From Cryptomeria japonica (taxonomy: Eukaryota; Streptophyta; Pinopsida; Cupressales; Cupressaceae), in contig NC_081410.1 in the NCBI RefSeq assembly GCF_030272615.1, positions 291,864,457-291,928,456 on the forward strand: DNA of 64,000 bases. Reading direction: 5' to 3'. Under the pieces are notes generated by a model. That model saw only the letters and a list, made by a program, of their open reading frames with translations, ran no database searches and was not told where the DNA came from. A program made the position numbers and the translations under genes. Below, one piece after another: positions 32,550-44,229 of the stretch (positions within the stretch are counted from its first letter, which is position 1; each line of letters opens with the position of its first letter).

Positions 32550-33010
32550 TTAGGGCTGGTTACTTGTCAAGGGGTGTAGGATTTTAATCTCTAACTGCCC
32601 TTTAGCACCTAGGTTAGCCATAAGGTCTGCCTTCTTGTTACCCTCCCTATAAATATGGTTTACTGTGAAATTTTCAAATGATTTGAGAAGGTCAGTTTCC
32701 CTTCTTAATTGACTATTCAACTTCCAATTAGGAGTTGATCCTACCCACAGGACATTGATAATTATAGCCGAATCTCCTTCTATCTCAAGTTTGTTAATAA
32801 GCAAATCTTTTGCCAGAACTAAGCCTTCATAGAGCACCATGATCTCTGCCATATTATTTGTTTCTATATCAATTGGTTTATTGAGGCTAGCTATCTCTTA
32901 CCTCTTACAGTCATGGATTATGCAGCCAATCTCAGTCTTACCCAGATTACTTTTTGAAACACCTTCAAAGTTTAATTTGTAGCATCCTTTATCAGGGGGG
33001 GACCATTTAA
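32550..33010 (-). pseudogene. LINE RNase H domain
   Basis: The C-terminal half is open from 32852 to 32550 (NNMAEIMVLYEGLVLAKDL, LEIEGDSAIIINVL, VNHIYREGNKKADLMANLG), matching the RVT_3 RNase H of plant L1 elements. Upstream, after a stop, the first strand reads KLNFEGVSKSNLG, where NFDG is usual. The first catalytic aspartate is therefore glutamate here. It would degrade RNA in target-primed reverse transcription. Confidence 0.75.
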
Positions 33011-33278
33011 CTTGATCTCTTTTGTTGGTATTCCCTACATCCCCTTTGCCTATAAAGGGGGGTATTTTGAGACCATGTCACTTACTTATGATGACTTCAT
33101 CCCATCATGTGAGCTTAATGTCTTTCTTTTTCTATAATAGAAGTCTATTATTAGTAACCTCCACAATCAAAGCTTCAATATTATTAATTAATTGGTCTTC
33201 ATTCATTGATTTGTTTTTAAATATTCTTTTATTTATTTCCTTCTATAGTTCCTAGATAATAATTGATGGTTCTATACT

Positions 33279-33776
33279 CTAGATGATATTATAAATCTCT
33301 ATGTTATCTAGGGTGGGCCAACTTTGAAACCATTTGAGAAGATCATTATGCCTAGGATAATACCAACTTAAACTATTACATAGCCAATCCCAGTATTTTT
33401 GGCTATATTGACAATTAATAAGTATGTGATCAATTTTCTCACCTTCCTTTTCACAGAGGGGGCATCTAGAAGGGCCTTCAAACCCTAGTTTAGTGAACCA
33501 ATCAGCAGTAAGAATTCTTTTTTGAAGTGCATCCCAAGTAAAAGAGCCTGATTTGGGAAGACCTATCTTGTTCCAACATAGATTAATTGGGATATTAGTC
33601 TTTGGTAGTAATGGTTTATCTTGAAGAAGACTATATCCGTATTTTACCTTATAAGAGCCTGATTCGGACCTTGGCCACACGAGCTTATCCCTGCCTTGAT
33701 GGAATGCAATCTTTCTATTGCTTAATTGCCTCATAATATCCTCAGTCTCCTTACTAGAAAGGTTCATCTCTACCAT
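33279..33776 (-). pseudogene. LINE zinc-binding domain (zf-RVT) of reverse transcriptase
   Basis: The open frame of 165 codons contains CWNKIGLPKSGSFTWDALQ and, further on, CPLCEKEGEKIDHILINC, the C-x2-C...H...C pattern of the zf-RVT domain that follows RT in plant L1 ORF2. The upstream part (WPRSESGSYKVKYGYSLL) also fits. The start is the edge of the LTR of G, not a true initiator. Confidence 0.82.
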
Positions 33777-33781
33777 ATTTT

Positions 33782-34643
33782 TGTTGGCAATTGAAACTCA
33801 TTGGATTCATTTTATTGTCATTGATGGCAACAAGATTAGATGGAAGTCATATACCGGCATTAGGAGGCATATACCCACAGACACCGACATCAGTACTTGA
33901 AGGAAGCTGAAAAGGAAGTTTTATTTAGTAAATCCTTTTGTAATTATTGTTGAGGTCGACATTGAATAACTTTTGTAATGTATTGTAAGCCGACATAAGG
34001 CATATTGTTTGTAATGGGTATATAGGTCAGTCTGCTAGGTCATTTTGAATATGATATAAGATACGACATAGGAGAATATAGCAGAACTGCATAATGCAAA
34101 GTATATGTATGTAGATCATTTGTATGTGAGTGTTATATCATGCAATGATCTGTAGATAGCTTGGAAAGCATTCTTGGAGGAGATGAGATACCAGTAGTAG
34201 GGTTCAGGGTTTATGAACTGGTATAGAGCAAAGCTAGAACCATAACTCTATTTGGCATAGCAGATGCATTTTTGAGTTCAATTTTATTGTTTTACATTAG
34301 TAGAAGCTTGTAGTCAGTGAGACTCTTTAGTGATGAGAAGTATGCTCTAGGCAGTGTGCCTTCCTGCATGTGCAGACCCCCATTATATGTAATATCCTTT
34401 CATATGGCCAGTGAACTGATATCGTGGGTCACAAATCCCACCGTAGTTTTTCCTCTTTGAGGTTTTCCATGTATAAATTATGTGTGTTATGGTTTTCATT
34501 TATGTGGATGGTTTATTTGCTTCATGCTATATATTTATTTGTTTACCAGTTTATATGTGTGTGGTATAAAAGGATAAAATCTTATGTTACTGGCAAAACA
34601 CTGATTCACCCCCCCCCACTCTTAGTGTTCTTGGATCCCAACA
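33782..34643 (+). repeat. 5' LTR of element G
   Basis: It begins TGTTGGCAATTG and ends TTGGATCCCAACA, followed by the iMet site TTGGTATCAGAGC at 34645-34657. Several blocks match the LTRs of B: CATTGATGGCAACA, GCAGTGTGCCTTCCTGCA and the GGTTTTTCC...GGTTTTCC block near 34445-34490. At 862 bp it is shorter than the LTRs of B. No 3' LTR was found. Confidence 0.8.
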
Positions 34644-34717
34644 ATTGGTATCAGAGCCTGGTACCTCGGAAGAAGTTTAACAGCTTGAGAAAGATCCTGA
34701 AACTAGAATCTTTGAAC

Positions 34718-35844
34718 ATGGCTATGGAGAAGCAACTTGAGATGGCTCTTGAGGATTACGATGCTAAAAGAATAAATAGCTTGAAATTGCAAGATGAATT
34801 GAATTTAGCCAATGAGTTCATTCTTATCGTGCAAGAAAGGTTATCATCAACTCAAGCCAAGAGAAAAGAACTTTTGCAAAACCCGGATGATGAGGAGAAG
34901 AATGCACTTAAGGAACAATGTCAGAAACTAAGTCAAGCAAACATACTCATGAAGAATGAAATGCAAGATCTTACTATGAGGTTATCAAAAGATATTGAGG
35001 ATAGAAAGAAGAAGGAAGATAATCTTGTTATATCTCTGAAGAACAAATTTGATGAATGTGGCAGATTGACTCATGAGAATAATCTGTTGAGAACTGATTT
35101 GGCACACTCCTGGAATAATGAACAAGAACTTGAAAGACAAATAACTACTCTGAGAGATGATCTGACTATTGCAAGTGAGTATAAAGAAAAAATAAGGATT
35201 AGTGTTGCACAGTTGGATGACTTATTGAAAAGACAAAGGCAGATTGATGATTCTAGAGGACTTGGATTTGTACAAGGTGAAAGCTCTGGTATTGCAAATG
35301 AAGATCAGACAATCGGTATGCAGAACTCATCAGAACAGAGGAAACCGGTAAAGCAATCTAATGCTTATAAATTCAATGGTAGATGTTTTGTTTGCAAAAA
35401 ATTTGGGCATATGGCTAAACAATGTAGAAATAAAGAAAATCAAAACTACAATTTTGTTCCCGATGAATGCACAAATTGCAAGAAATATGGTCATAGATCA
35501 GAAGATTGCAGAATGAATGTTAAATGACATGCATGTGGAAAGTTTGGACATTTTGCGAATCACTGTAGGTCAAGGAATGACATTGGATTTGTCAAAACAA
35601 TTCAAAAGAACAATGTTACATGATATGCATGCAACAAATAGGTCATATTGCTAAATACTACAGAAGCAAGACTCAACCGGTTAGCAATGATAAAGATAAT
35701 GAGAAAGGGAAGCAAAAGGTAGATGAAATACAACAATATCACACCAAGAGATGGGTTAGAAAATCTGAAGAACCAAGTGGAGATGGATCTACATCGGTAG
35801 AACAAGGTATTCCTCCACCGGCAAGAAATTCCACCAGTAACTGA
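34718..35844 (+). pseudogene. gag: Element G gag: coiled coil plus zinc knuckles
   Basis: The first ATG with a parallel in B is at 34718, although the frame is open from the LTR. A helical heptad-rich region of about 190 residues is followed by knuckles CFVCKKFGHMAKQC (about 35388-35429) and CTNCKKYGHRSEDC (about 35469-35510). After TGA at 35525, CHACGKFGHFANHC continues, then a decayed fourth knuckle (two stops and a lost cysteine). It ends with TGA at 35842-35844. No UBN2 domain. This is the same architecture as B, about 10 kb away. Confidence 0.82.
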
Positions 35845-36200
35845 GGCATAAGCCTTAGGGGTTGGCAAAATCATTGCAAAATATTTTATATTACCTCGGA
35901 GGAGATCTGGAAGAGATCTGGAGAGTTGTGTTCATCATTGATGAAGGTTCACCCAGCATAAGATTGTGAAATTGGCACCCGATAGGGTTGTTCACGAAGC
36001 ATTTATTATAGGGAAAGATTAGTGTTTTATTCACTGATAAAAAGGGTAAGTGAATTCATTTTCACTCACCGAGCATTCAAGAATTTAGAGTGAAGAAAAG
36101 GTGAATTCCAGGTGAATTAAGAGCATGCATAAGCATGGTGAAATAATTTTGAGCAGTTATAAATCTTCCACTAATGTTCAATTTTAGGTATTCTTTGAAA

Positions 36201-38720
36201 ATGGCATTTGGATCTTCAGCTCCTACTTTCATTGCAAATCCCACCATTGTTGAAGTAAATGATAGGTTAAGACCCATATTCAAGGAGGTTCCCCTGATTG
36301 CTAAGAAAGAAGACTCTGTGGGAGCATTTTGTAGGGTTCCTGACGACGTGATGTATGTTGAAGATGTGAGGACATACATTCACTGCACCTTGGAGGATCT
36401 AGGCATAGAGGACATCAAAAGCATGTATCAATCCATGATACTAGAAGACTCCGGAACCATCAAGACGAAATACAAAGCAATCGAGGATCTAGGGTTAACC
36501 GGTATTCTGTACATACCAGAATTCAAGGATGAAGTCATCAGATACGTTCTATCTGGCTAGATCGACCTTACATGATCACCAAGGAGGCTATTCAAGTAGT
36601 CACCGACTTACCCAAAGTCAGACAAGAACCTGGCAAGAAAATTTCCAACACAGAGGTCGAGAAACTCGCCGTTGCAACTCCTAATAGCAGATCAATGAGG
36701 ATCAACATAATCACCAACACTGATGTGAAATTTGCAAGCATGATAATAGGTTATAAGGTAACTCAATCTAATCGATTGAATTTTGTTGCTAGTTCATGCA
36801 TTCATGTTGCATATCAGATGTTGAGGAATAATGCAAAGTATGATTTATATGAATGGATGAGGAGTGAATTGATGTTGAACCTCGGAAAGATCAAGGGAAT
36901 CAAGAAAGGAACTTTTAGATATGGTAATCTCATTGTATGTCTAATGCTTTACTTCCTGAATGAGCTACCTGGTCTTGGCAAGAAGCATTGGGCTCATGAC
37001 ATACCGGTAGGTATGCAGATCAAGGAAGCAATCACTGGTCTTGGTACTGAAAGAGATGAGAAACTTTGGGGGTATTTCAAAACATTCCAAGAAGACATGA
37101 GGCAGAGGGAGAGAATATCAAAGAAAATTGTGGAGAAGTACTACATTGATATTTTTTTTATGGTGAAAACCGATGAAACCCTTATGGAGGCAGTTGAACC
37201 TAGGACAATCTAGGTTACAAAGCTTGGATATGAGGTAGATGATAGCATTTTTGAACTTTATGCAAAAGGTTGCTTGAAGCTCCATTGGATGAAAAAATAG
37301 AGCATTTTGGTACAACAAAAGAGAAGGCCCTTGAAGTCAAAATTGGCTTCAATAGGAAGAGAAGAGAGAAGAAAATAGAAAAGATGTTTGCATATGTACA
37401 GGATGTAATTCACAAGATAGACACTCAACTAGGTTCTGGATCCAAACTGATAGTGGCTAGTACTGCAGAGGTGAAGAAGCCTAAAGCTTACATTTCTACC
37501 ATCACTTCTGATTCTGACCCTGAGGACAATGAGCCTCTAGCTTTCAGAAGGGTACAAAGGAAGAAAGTTGATCAACCACCGGTAGAGAAGAAGAAGTCAG
37601 AGCCTAGGAGGAGAGTTGTCAAAAAGGCAGAGCCTGGGAGGACCAGATGGAAGGCCAATGAGATATGCATCAAACAGTACAATATGACCCAACTATTTAG
37701 TACTAGTTTTCAAAAGAACCATGACATTCAAAAGAAAATATCATTACAAGATGTTGATAAAATTTACTCTGGTTTTGGTTTTGATTCGAACAAGAAGGTG
37801 ATGTTATAGTGTGCCTTGTACCTAAGAAATAAAATACCCACCTTAGTGGAGACTGATAGAGTATTTGGTCACCTTATGGTCCAAAAGGTTGATGAGATAG
37901 ATCCATTAGAAACAATAGACTTGAATGTCAATGTAGCAGAGTTTACCAAAGCACAAATAAAGCATGTAGTTAAAGAAAGGGATGCATATAAGGAAAAATA
38001 TGAGAAAGGAGAAGAACAAATTCATCAGCTTGAGGAGAAATTGAGATTGATCCCTGATAAGGAAGAATTATCATATGAGCAGGAGCAACAGATAACTAAA
38101 GTGCTTCAAGATACAAATTACTGGAGGTACCAGGCAAAAAAGTTGCATAAGACATTGAAGAAAAGGGAGGAACAAAGGAGAAGAACTACCTATGACATGA
38201 TGGTGGGACTCGTCACCCATAGGTTCAACAAAATGATGTGATACACAAATTATTATTGGAACACTTATGCAGGAACCCTTAGGGCATTGTAGGAACATGC
38301 TATATTGATAGAAAGAGTGAAAGAAATAGTCGACAAAGTACAAGATCCTAAATCTTCCAATTTTCCAAAGGACATCAGAAAGTTATGAGCAAAACATATG
38401 GAGTAAAAAGAAGAACTGGAAGATTACATAAATTGATTGGATATAGAAGACACAAAAACTCTCCCTTCACTATTGAACAATGATGATGGTACACCAATGC
38501 CCCGGGAACAATGGAAAGAGTTGCTGTCATAGGAACACCAACGAGCGCTAGATGAAATCAATGATGAAGGTCATATTATTGATAGTATGAAGATTATCCT
38601 GAATAGGCTCTATAGAAAAGAATATATTATGATACATTTTGTCTCAAACATCACTACTTATAAAGAGAAGGAATATATAAATCACTCAGGGGCCGATAAT
38701 TTGTTTCTCTTGAATCGTTA
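36201..38720 (+). pseudogene. Large accessory ORF of element G, family not recognised
   Basis: Four open blocks (36201-36560, 36572-37213, 37270-37809, 37816-38241) and a decayed tail to about 38720 form one protein of roughly 830 residues, with frameshifts near 36560 and 37265 and several stops. The N-terminal 350 residues look globular (YVEDVRTYIHCTLEDLGI, FASMIIGYKVTQSNRLNF). A basic, acidic and proline-containing hinge follows (37480-37650), then a coiled coil (37960-38200). There are no pol motifs, although it sits where pol belongs. The ATG at 36201 is preferred. An AG preceded by pyrimidines at 36184-36187 hints at a splice acceptor. I do not know its function. Confidence 0.65.
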
Positions 38721-39598
38721 AAGGACTGGTTTGGTTAGTTACATTACGTAGATAACTTATGTTTTATTTTCAAAAGACATGATGTTTCATATGTGTCTGA
38801 TCCTTTCTTATAAGAGGAAGATCATTTATTTTATGCAAGGACATGATGAAAAATAATACACTTTTATATCTCTGGCAATAATACAGACTAGCCTGCTTTA
38901 TTTCCTATTTTATGACAAAGATTATTGTGGATGCTTTCAAATTCGAGCTTGTTATTTTGGTGTTGAGAAATCAAGGATTGTTTATGTTTTTCTACATATT
39001 GTGGTTGTTTTATTATTTTCAGACTGTTACATTTTTTATGGAATGAACAAGATAAAATATGTTCTTGGATTGATTATAGTATAAGTTGCTTTCTAGGAAA
39101 TATTAAAATTGCATATATAGTAATTGTCATGGTGAAATTGAATCACTAAGTGTGGAAGGATTAATAGTGGATGGTATTTTTACTATCTAACAAGGAGAAT
39201 ATAAGAAATGAAATTCATAAGACTCTCAGCCCAATAGGCAAAGAAGGCACTGGTCTAAACCATATATCTATAATCTCATAATTTTAATCAATAAGATTTC
39301 ATTTTCAATTTCATAAAAAGTAGAAAGTAGGAATATAGGTAACAGGTTAGATTGGGCCTATATGCCAGTTTGAGATTGACCTTAGGAGAATTTCGTAATT
39401 AGAATTTTCTTAAGTATCAAATTAAAAGATACTTCGTAGTAAGGTCTATTTGCCTAGGTTTAGCAGAACTTGAAGAGTAGGGAATTACAATCACATTGAT
39501 TTATTTTGTCAGTTGGCCAGAATTGAATGTTGAACCTAAACATAAGACTTGGCATACCTTTAGGGTTTAGCAACCTATAGTTTTGAGCTCCAACAAAA
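38721..39598 (+). other. Unassigned stretch ending in a probable gypsy J LTR
   Basis: No coding signal is seen. The end (GAGCTCCAACA at 39585-39595) followed by a primer-site-like sequence suggests that the right part is an LTR, but I could not place its start. No 3' LTR of G is seen here. Confidence 0.45.
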
Positions 39599-39617
39599 TT
39601 GGTGGCTTTGTTGGGGA
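39599..39617 (+). other. Primer binding site of gypsy J
   Basis: TTGGTGGCTTTGTTGGGGA resembles, with several changes, the TGGCGCCGTTGCCGGGGA site common in plant gypsy elements. Confidence 0.5.
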
Positions 39618-39687
39618 ACAACTATGATCTTATCACAAACTCTGTTGAGGAAAGAACTCAGAACAATAAATTTAGTCCCACAAAAGG

Positions 39688-40850
39688 GTGGTGACTTTGA
39701 TTGAGAAAAAAATAAAAAAAACAAACTTTTATATGTATGGTAGGAGGTCATTAAAACAAGGGCATCCCATCCATCTAGTAAATTACAAGCAAAATAATAA
39801 AAACAAAAACAAAAATATTAAACTGATTGCAAAAGGTTTTGAAAAAGCTTCTACAAAAGAAAGTACTACAAGTGATTCATCCATGGAGCAAGATATGTCT
39901 CTGACAAATAGGTATAATCAGTACAGTAAAAATCAGATGCATTGCATGACATCAGTTGAGGAAAACATTCAAAAACATTATGAAGAGATGACTCTGGCAC
40001 ATGCAACAACAACTTACAATCAAAGATTTCCTTGGAATTTTAATCAGATCCCAAGGCAGTCTTCAAGTCCAAGGAGTGGACATCAAACACCAAACGCTCC
40101 TCCTGGTTTCTCATCATCACCTGACATTCAAAGGATGCATTTTACCTACATGCACAATGTTAGCTCACGAGGGACACAAGGTGAAGAAACCACACAAGGA
40201 TTGTAAGATCAAATAACTAAGATCCAGGAAAATATGGAACGGTTAAGGCTAATAGCACAATGAGATACCTTAGTTTAGCAGATGCAAAGTCTTGCAAACA
40301 ACATAGTGCCTCCTCAAAATATTGTCCCACTACATCCACCACCAGTTACTAATATCCATACATTCACTCAGATCCCACAAAGTATCCCTATGACTAGCAT
40401 TATGCCAAACATGCAAACTATCACAACTACTTATCCTTCATCTCACTTGAATGCATCTACCACTAATCCACCAACTAGCAATATTCACACTACTACAATG
40501 CATACTAGCATTTCACAAACCTCTGTTAATACCACTGTCCCACCTAGAACCTCTGCATCCCAAATGAATATGGGCCAATTCAATTATGGCTATAATTCCT
40601 ATGGATATCAAATTCCCCCATATAATTACACAGGTCTGAACCAAGGTATGTAAAATCCTTTATTGCACTAACAAGGCATACCAAACTATGCTAACCGATA
40701 CAATCAACAATATAATCAATTTCAAAAGGGTTCACAGGGACATAATCACCAGACTCAACATTAGTACCAATATGGAAACCAATATTAGCATCAACAAAAC
40801 ATGTTTGTAAGGGGTCCAATGAATGTTGATAGATACAGGCAGATGGATTT
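39688..40850 (+). pseudogene. gag: Gypsy J gag N-terminal region
   Basis: Two open stretches (39688-40206 and 40282-40653) plus a decayed tail form a protein rich in Asn, Gln, Pro, Thr and Ser, with a basic start. This is typical of the low-complexity N-terminus of some gypsy gag proteins. It follows a primer-like site at the right distance. It is cut at 40850 by the LTR of H. No gag core or pol is present, so the assignment rests on position and composition. Confidence 0.5.
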
Positions 40851-41748
40851 TGTTGGGAAAATGGTGTGTGTCTCAACCTTGCATTTACATAAGGTTACTA
40901 TTTATAGTAAGTTTTCATTTTAGCACAAATTGTGTGAAATTCTCCCCAAAGCTTATGTTTGGCTAGATAAGCACTCTAGTAAAGTTTCATCATAAGATCA
41001 CAACTAGTTTTGAAGATATTAAAGTTTTCATTTTGGAGGGGTCCAATGAAAGGTTTAAAATTAATTTTGAGGACTTTAGAGGCACCTAAACACCTTGAAA
41101 GGTGGGCGCAAATGACATATATGTTTATGAGGTGATAGAGAACTTCATGATCTTTCTAGTGATTCAAACAATTCATTAATCAGACACACGGTTCACAAGT
41201 TATGGGCTTCGAAAGTTTTACTCCTAAAATAGGAAATATAACTTGTATTAGACACATAAATGAGCTATAAAAGGAAGGGCATGTGTTGATGTGTGTTTTA
41301 AGATGTCATATGGCATTTAGATTGGAGATAAGGTCATCTATAGTTTATTGGGTGGTTTTAGCCCATGGTTTTTTAATACCGTTTGACGGTTTCTTGTATT
41401 GTATCTCATATATATGAGGTGCGTTAGATAGAGGTTGTATGTAAGAGTCTTATGGCTATTGAGTTACCTCTGAATCTCTGATTAGTGGTACTCCTGGGAA
41501 TATCTTGCTTTGCAAGTATATTGTAATTTGTTTTTGATTGCTAAATAATATATTGGGCGAGTTTTGGAGTGTGAGGTTTTTCTCCTGAAAGGGTTTTCCC
41601 CACGTAAATCATTGTGTTGTGGTATGAATGCTATTTATGAGTATTTTTGTTAAGTTCTTGTAACTATTGTGACAATCTGTAAAGTTTTTGCATTACCCTC
41701 CTCTCAAGGTTAGTGTAGGAAGTTGCTCCACTACTTAACTTCATTGCA
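40851..41748 (+). repeat. 5' LTR of copia H
   Basis: It starts TGTTGGGAAAATGG and ends about TTCATTGCA, just before the iMet-type site CGGTATCAGAGC (41751-41762). The copia LTR block is at 41571-41625 (GGTTTTTCTCC...GGGTTTTCCCCACGTAAA). The 3' end could be a few bases earlier. There is no partner LTR. Confidence 0.7.
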
Positions 41749-41860
41749 AGCGGTATCAGAGCTTGATCACCTTTGGTTTCAGTTGTGGGTTGTTGGGTTT
41801 TTTGAACTAATCCAAATTTGAGTGGGAGCTTCTATAGAAGAAATTTTTTGATCTTGTTGC

Positions 41861-42760
41861 ATGAATTTTCAAATGGCAAGTTCGTCAGGGAAAGTAGAGT
41901 TGGAGAAATTTAATGGAACAAATTTTGAGATGTGGAAGTTGAAGATGGAAGATCTGCTAATAGATCGAGATCTATGGGATGTTGTTGATGCGAATGTCCA
42001 AAGGTCCTCAGATCCTACTATGATGGCTCAATATGATATTATGCACCAAAAAGCCAAGGGTCTAATTAGACTGTGCTTGAGACTCTATTCTCATTAATGT
42101 CCATGAAGAAAACTCTGCAAAGACACTATGGACTAAGCTTGGTGAAATGTATTAAGAGAAATTTTTATTAAATCAAATTTTCTTGAGGAAGAAATTGTAT
42201 TCCTTGAAGATGGAAGAAGGTGGAAGAATTACAGGACACCTGGAAGCATTCAATATGTTGGTGGTTCAATTAGTATCTATCAGTGTTAAGATGAACGAAG
42301 AGGAGAAATGCTAAATCTTGCTTTGTTCTTTTCCTAATTCATGGGATTCTCTTGTTATGGCTATCGGTAGTACTTCTATTGTTTTGAAGTTTGAAGATGT
42401 GGTGGGTACCCAACTTGGTGAAGAGATGCAGACAAAGGTATCCCTCAGTTCAAAGGAAGCCCTAACTATTCATGGAAGACCTAAGGAGAAAGGCAAGAAG
42501 AATGAGAAGCACAATAAGTCCAAATCGAGAGGGAGATCAAAATCTCTTGGAAAGTCCAAAGTCATTTACTAGAATTGTGGTAAACAAGGTCACATTCGTA
42601 ACAACTGCAAAGAAGAAAAGAAAAAGAAGTTTGATTCTTATTCCAAGTCTGGGAAGGAAGATAATAATGCATTTATTGCAACTTTGGTGACTCATGCATG
42701 TAATGATGCCTGGTTAATTGACTCAGGTGCATCTTTTCATATGACTTCCAATAGAAATGG
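41861..42760 (+). pseudogene. gag: Copia H gag and start of protease
   Basis: The N-terminus has KFNGTNFEMWKLKMEDLLID (near 41906-41965), the DUF4219/UBN2 opening. After broken sequence (42098-42317) the frame resumes with SFPNSWDSLVMAIGS and a basic KSRGRSKS tail. A zinc knuckle follows in which the first cysteine reads tyrosine and a TAG lies inside (Y-stop-NCGKQGHIRNNC). Protease begins with WLIDSGASFHMTSNR at about 42714-42758 and is cut there. Confidence 0.8.
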
Positions 42761-44229
42761 GTGTTGGTTTCCAAACATGATCTACACTATCTAATGTAGC
42801 AACCAAGTTTCTCTTTCAATTATCTATGGAGGAGCCAACTCCAATACTCAATAATCTCCATGACTTGGACCAACTGACAAGGATCTCGACAAATCCTTCT
42901 GCACTTTGGACTCTCCAAAACCTGGGAGGGTGATCCCTTAGCAAATTTATAACCTCTGCACCATAATTGTAAATAACAATACAATAAAGCAGATAATCTC
43001 ATATGAAAGGCTCAACACAAAGGGAGAATGCTATAGGAATGGCTAATTTCGCAATGATCCTCAATGAATTTGAGCATGAGATGATAACAAACATACAAAA
43101 GATATTGGTTACTTGTCAAGAAATATCAATCCAAAGATGACTCAGATGAAATACTGATTACAGGAGCAGTATTTAGCCTAGATCAGTGCCTTATCCCATT
43201 GGGAGATTGGATTCATAGAGTACATATTGATATATGACAAAATGTTACCCTACTATATAGATCTAAGATATTATTTCCTTACAATAAACCTCATCTATAA
43301 CCAAACCTAAAACTTCTTATCGAAATCCCTTCACAAGTCCTATCAATCTGTAATTCTATTCAAGCATTTAATTAATCCATTAGATTAAAGCATGAATTAG
43401 AAATTGTACACACCACAAGAGTGAGTTGAAAGGAAAGAAACCCTCGATTTATTTAATTAAAAATATGACAAAATTGTACACTAGAGAGAAATAGATTTGA
43501 CTTTTGTCCTTTTAAATTCAATTACTAGCTCTACCAAAAACAATATACATTCCAAGGATTCAACAACTTCACAAAATTTGACACTGAACCATCTATCTAT
43601 TTGCTTTGAATCAGATTTAACAAATTATTCTAATCTTCACCTATGACTCTTTACTAGGACTCTCTCTGGAACCAAAAATTTTAGAAACTAGATAAAGACC
43701 CTTGAACATGGCCCTGAATTCCCTTTTATAACACAAGGGAGCAAACAAGCTTCAGACATGAAAAATACACGTCACAAGCTAATTGGACTGCTTGTGATTC
43801 TTGTTACAATAATGTTCCTTAGTGGAAAAGAATCCCAACTCTCTCTTGAAATTTTCTTTATGCTTGGCCTTCTTAGAAACTGCCAAAGATGATGTTGGTG
43901 TTGGTTCAGGACTCTCCGGATTCACTTCCCAAGGTAATAACTACTGCAAGATGCCAAAACTAGGAACCAAGTTGTTATTCCTGACAGTAAGTGGCTAACT
44001 ATCCATTTCTACCTTATTATTCATTTAAGTACATTCACACCCAATTATTATACTCCTCTTTTGATAGCCATTCAAAATTCATAACCTCATTTGCCTTCGT
44101 CCTATATGGAGTATATTTAACAGCTACTTGGTTGGCTTCCCTCTCAACAGTTTCAAAAAATGTGCACTTGTATTGATGATCTTATCCATACTATCCTCGA
44201 GCATATCTACATCAAGGTTATCACATCAA
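42761..44229. other. Unassigned stretch between copia H and accessory ORF I
   Basis: No open frame of interest and no LTR termini that I trust. It may be 3' sequence of the minus-strand element carrying ORF I. I see nothing else in it. Confidence 0.4.

Larger units (their letters stand above)
31422..33781 (-). mobile_element. L1-type LINE, 3' part, interrupted by element G
   Basis: On the minus strand the order is zinc-binding RT C-terminus (33776-33279), RNase H (about 33010-32550), a long 3' untranslated stretch, then GGCTACGACCTATTATTTATC and a 9-A tail at 31430-31422, a typical plant L1 end. The LTR of G begins at 33782 and cuts the element. The RT core is not in the window. Confidence 0.75.
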
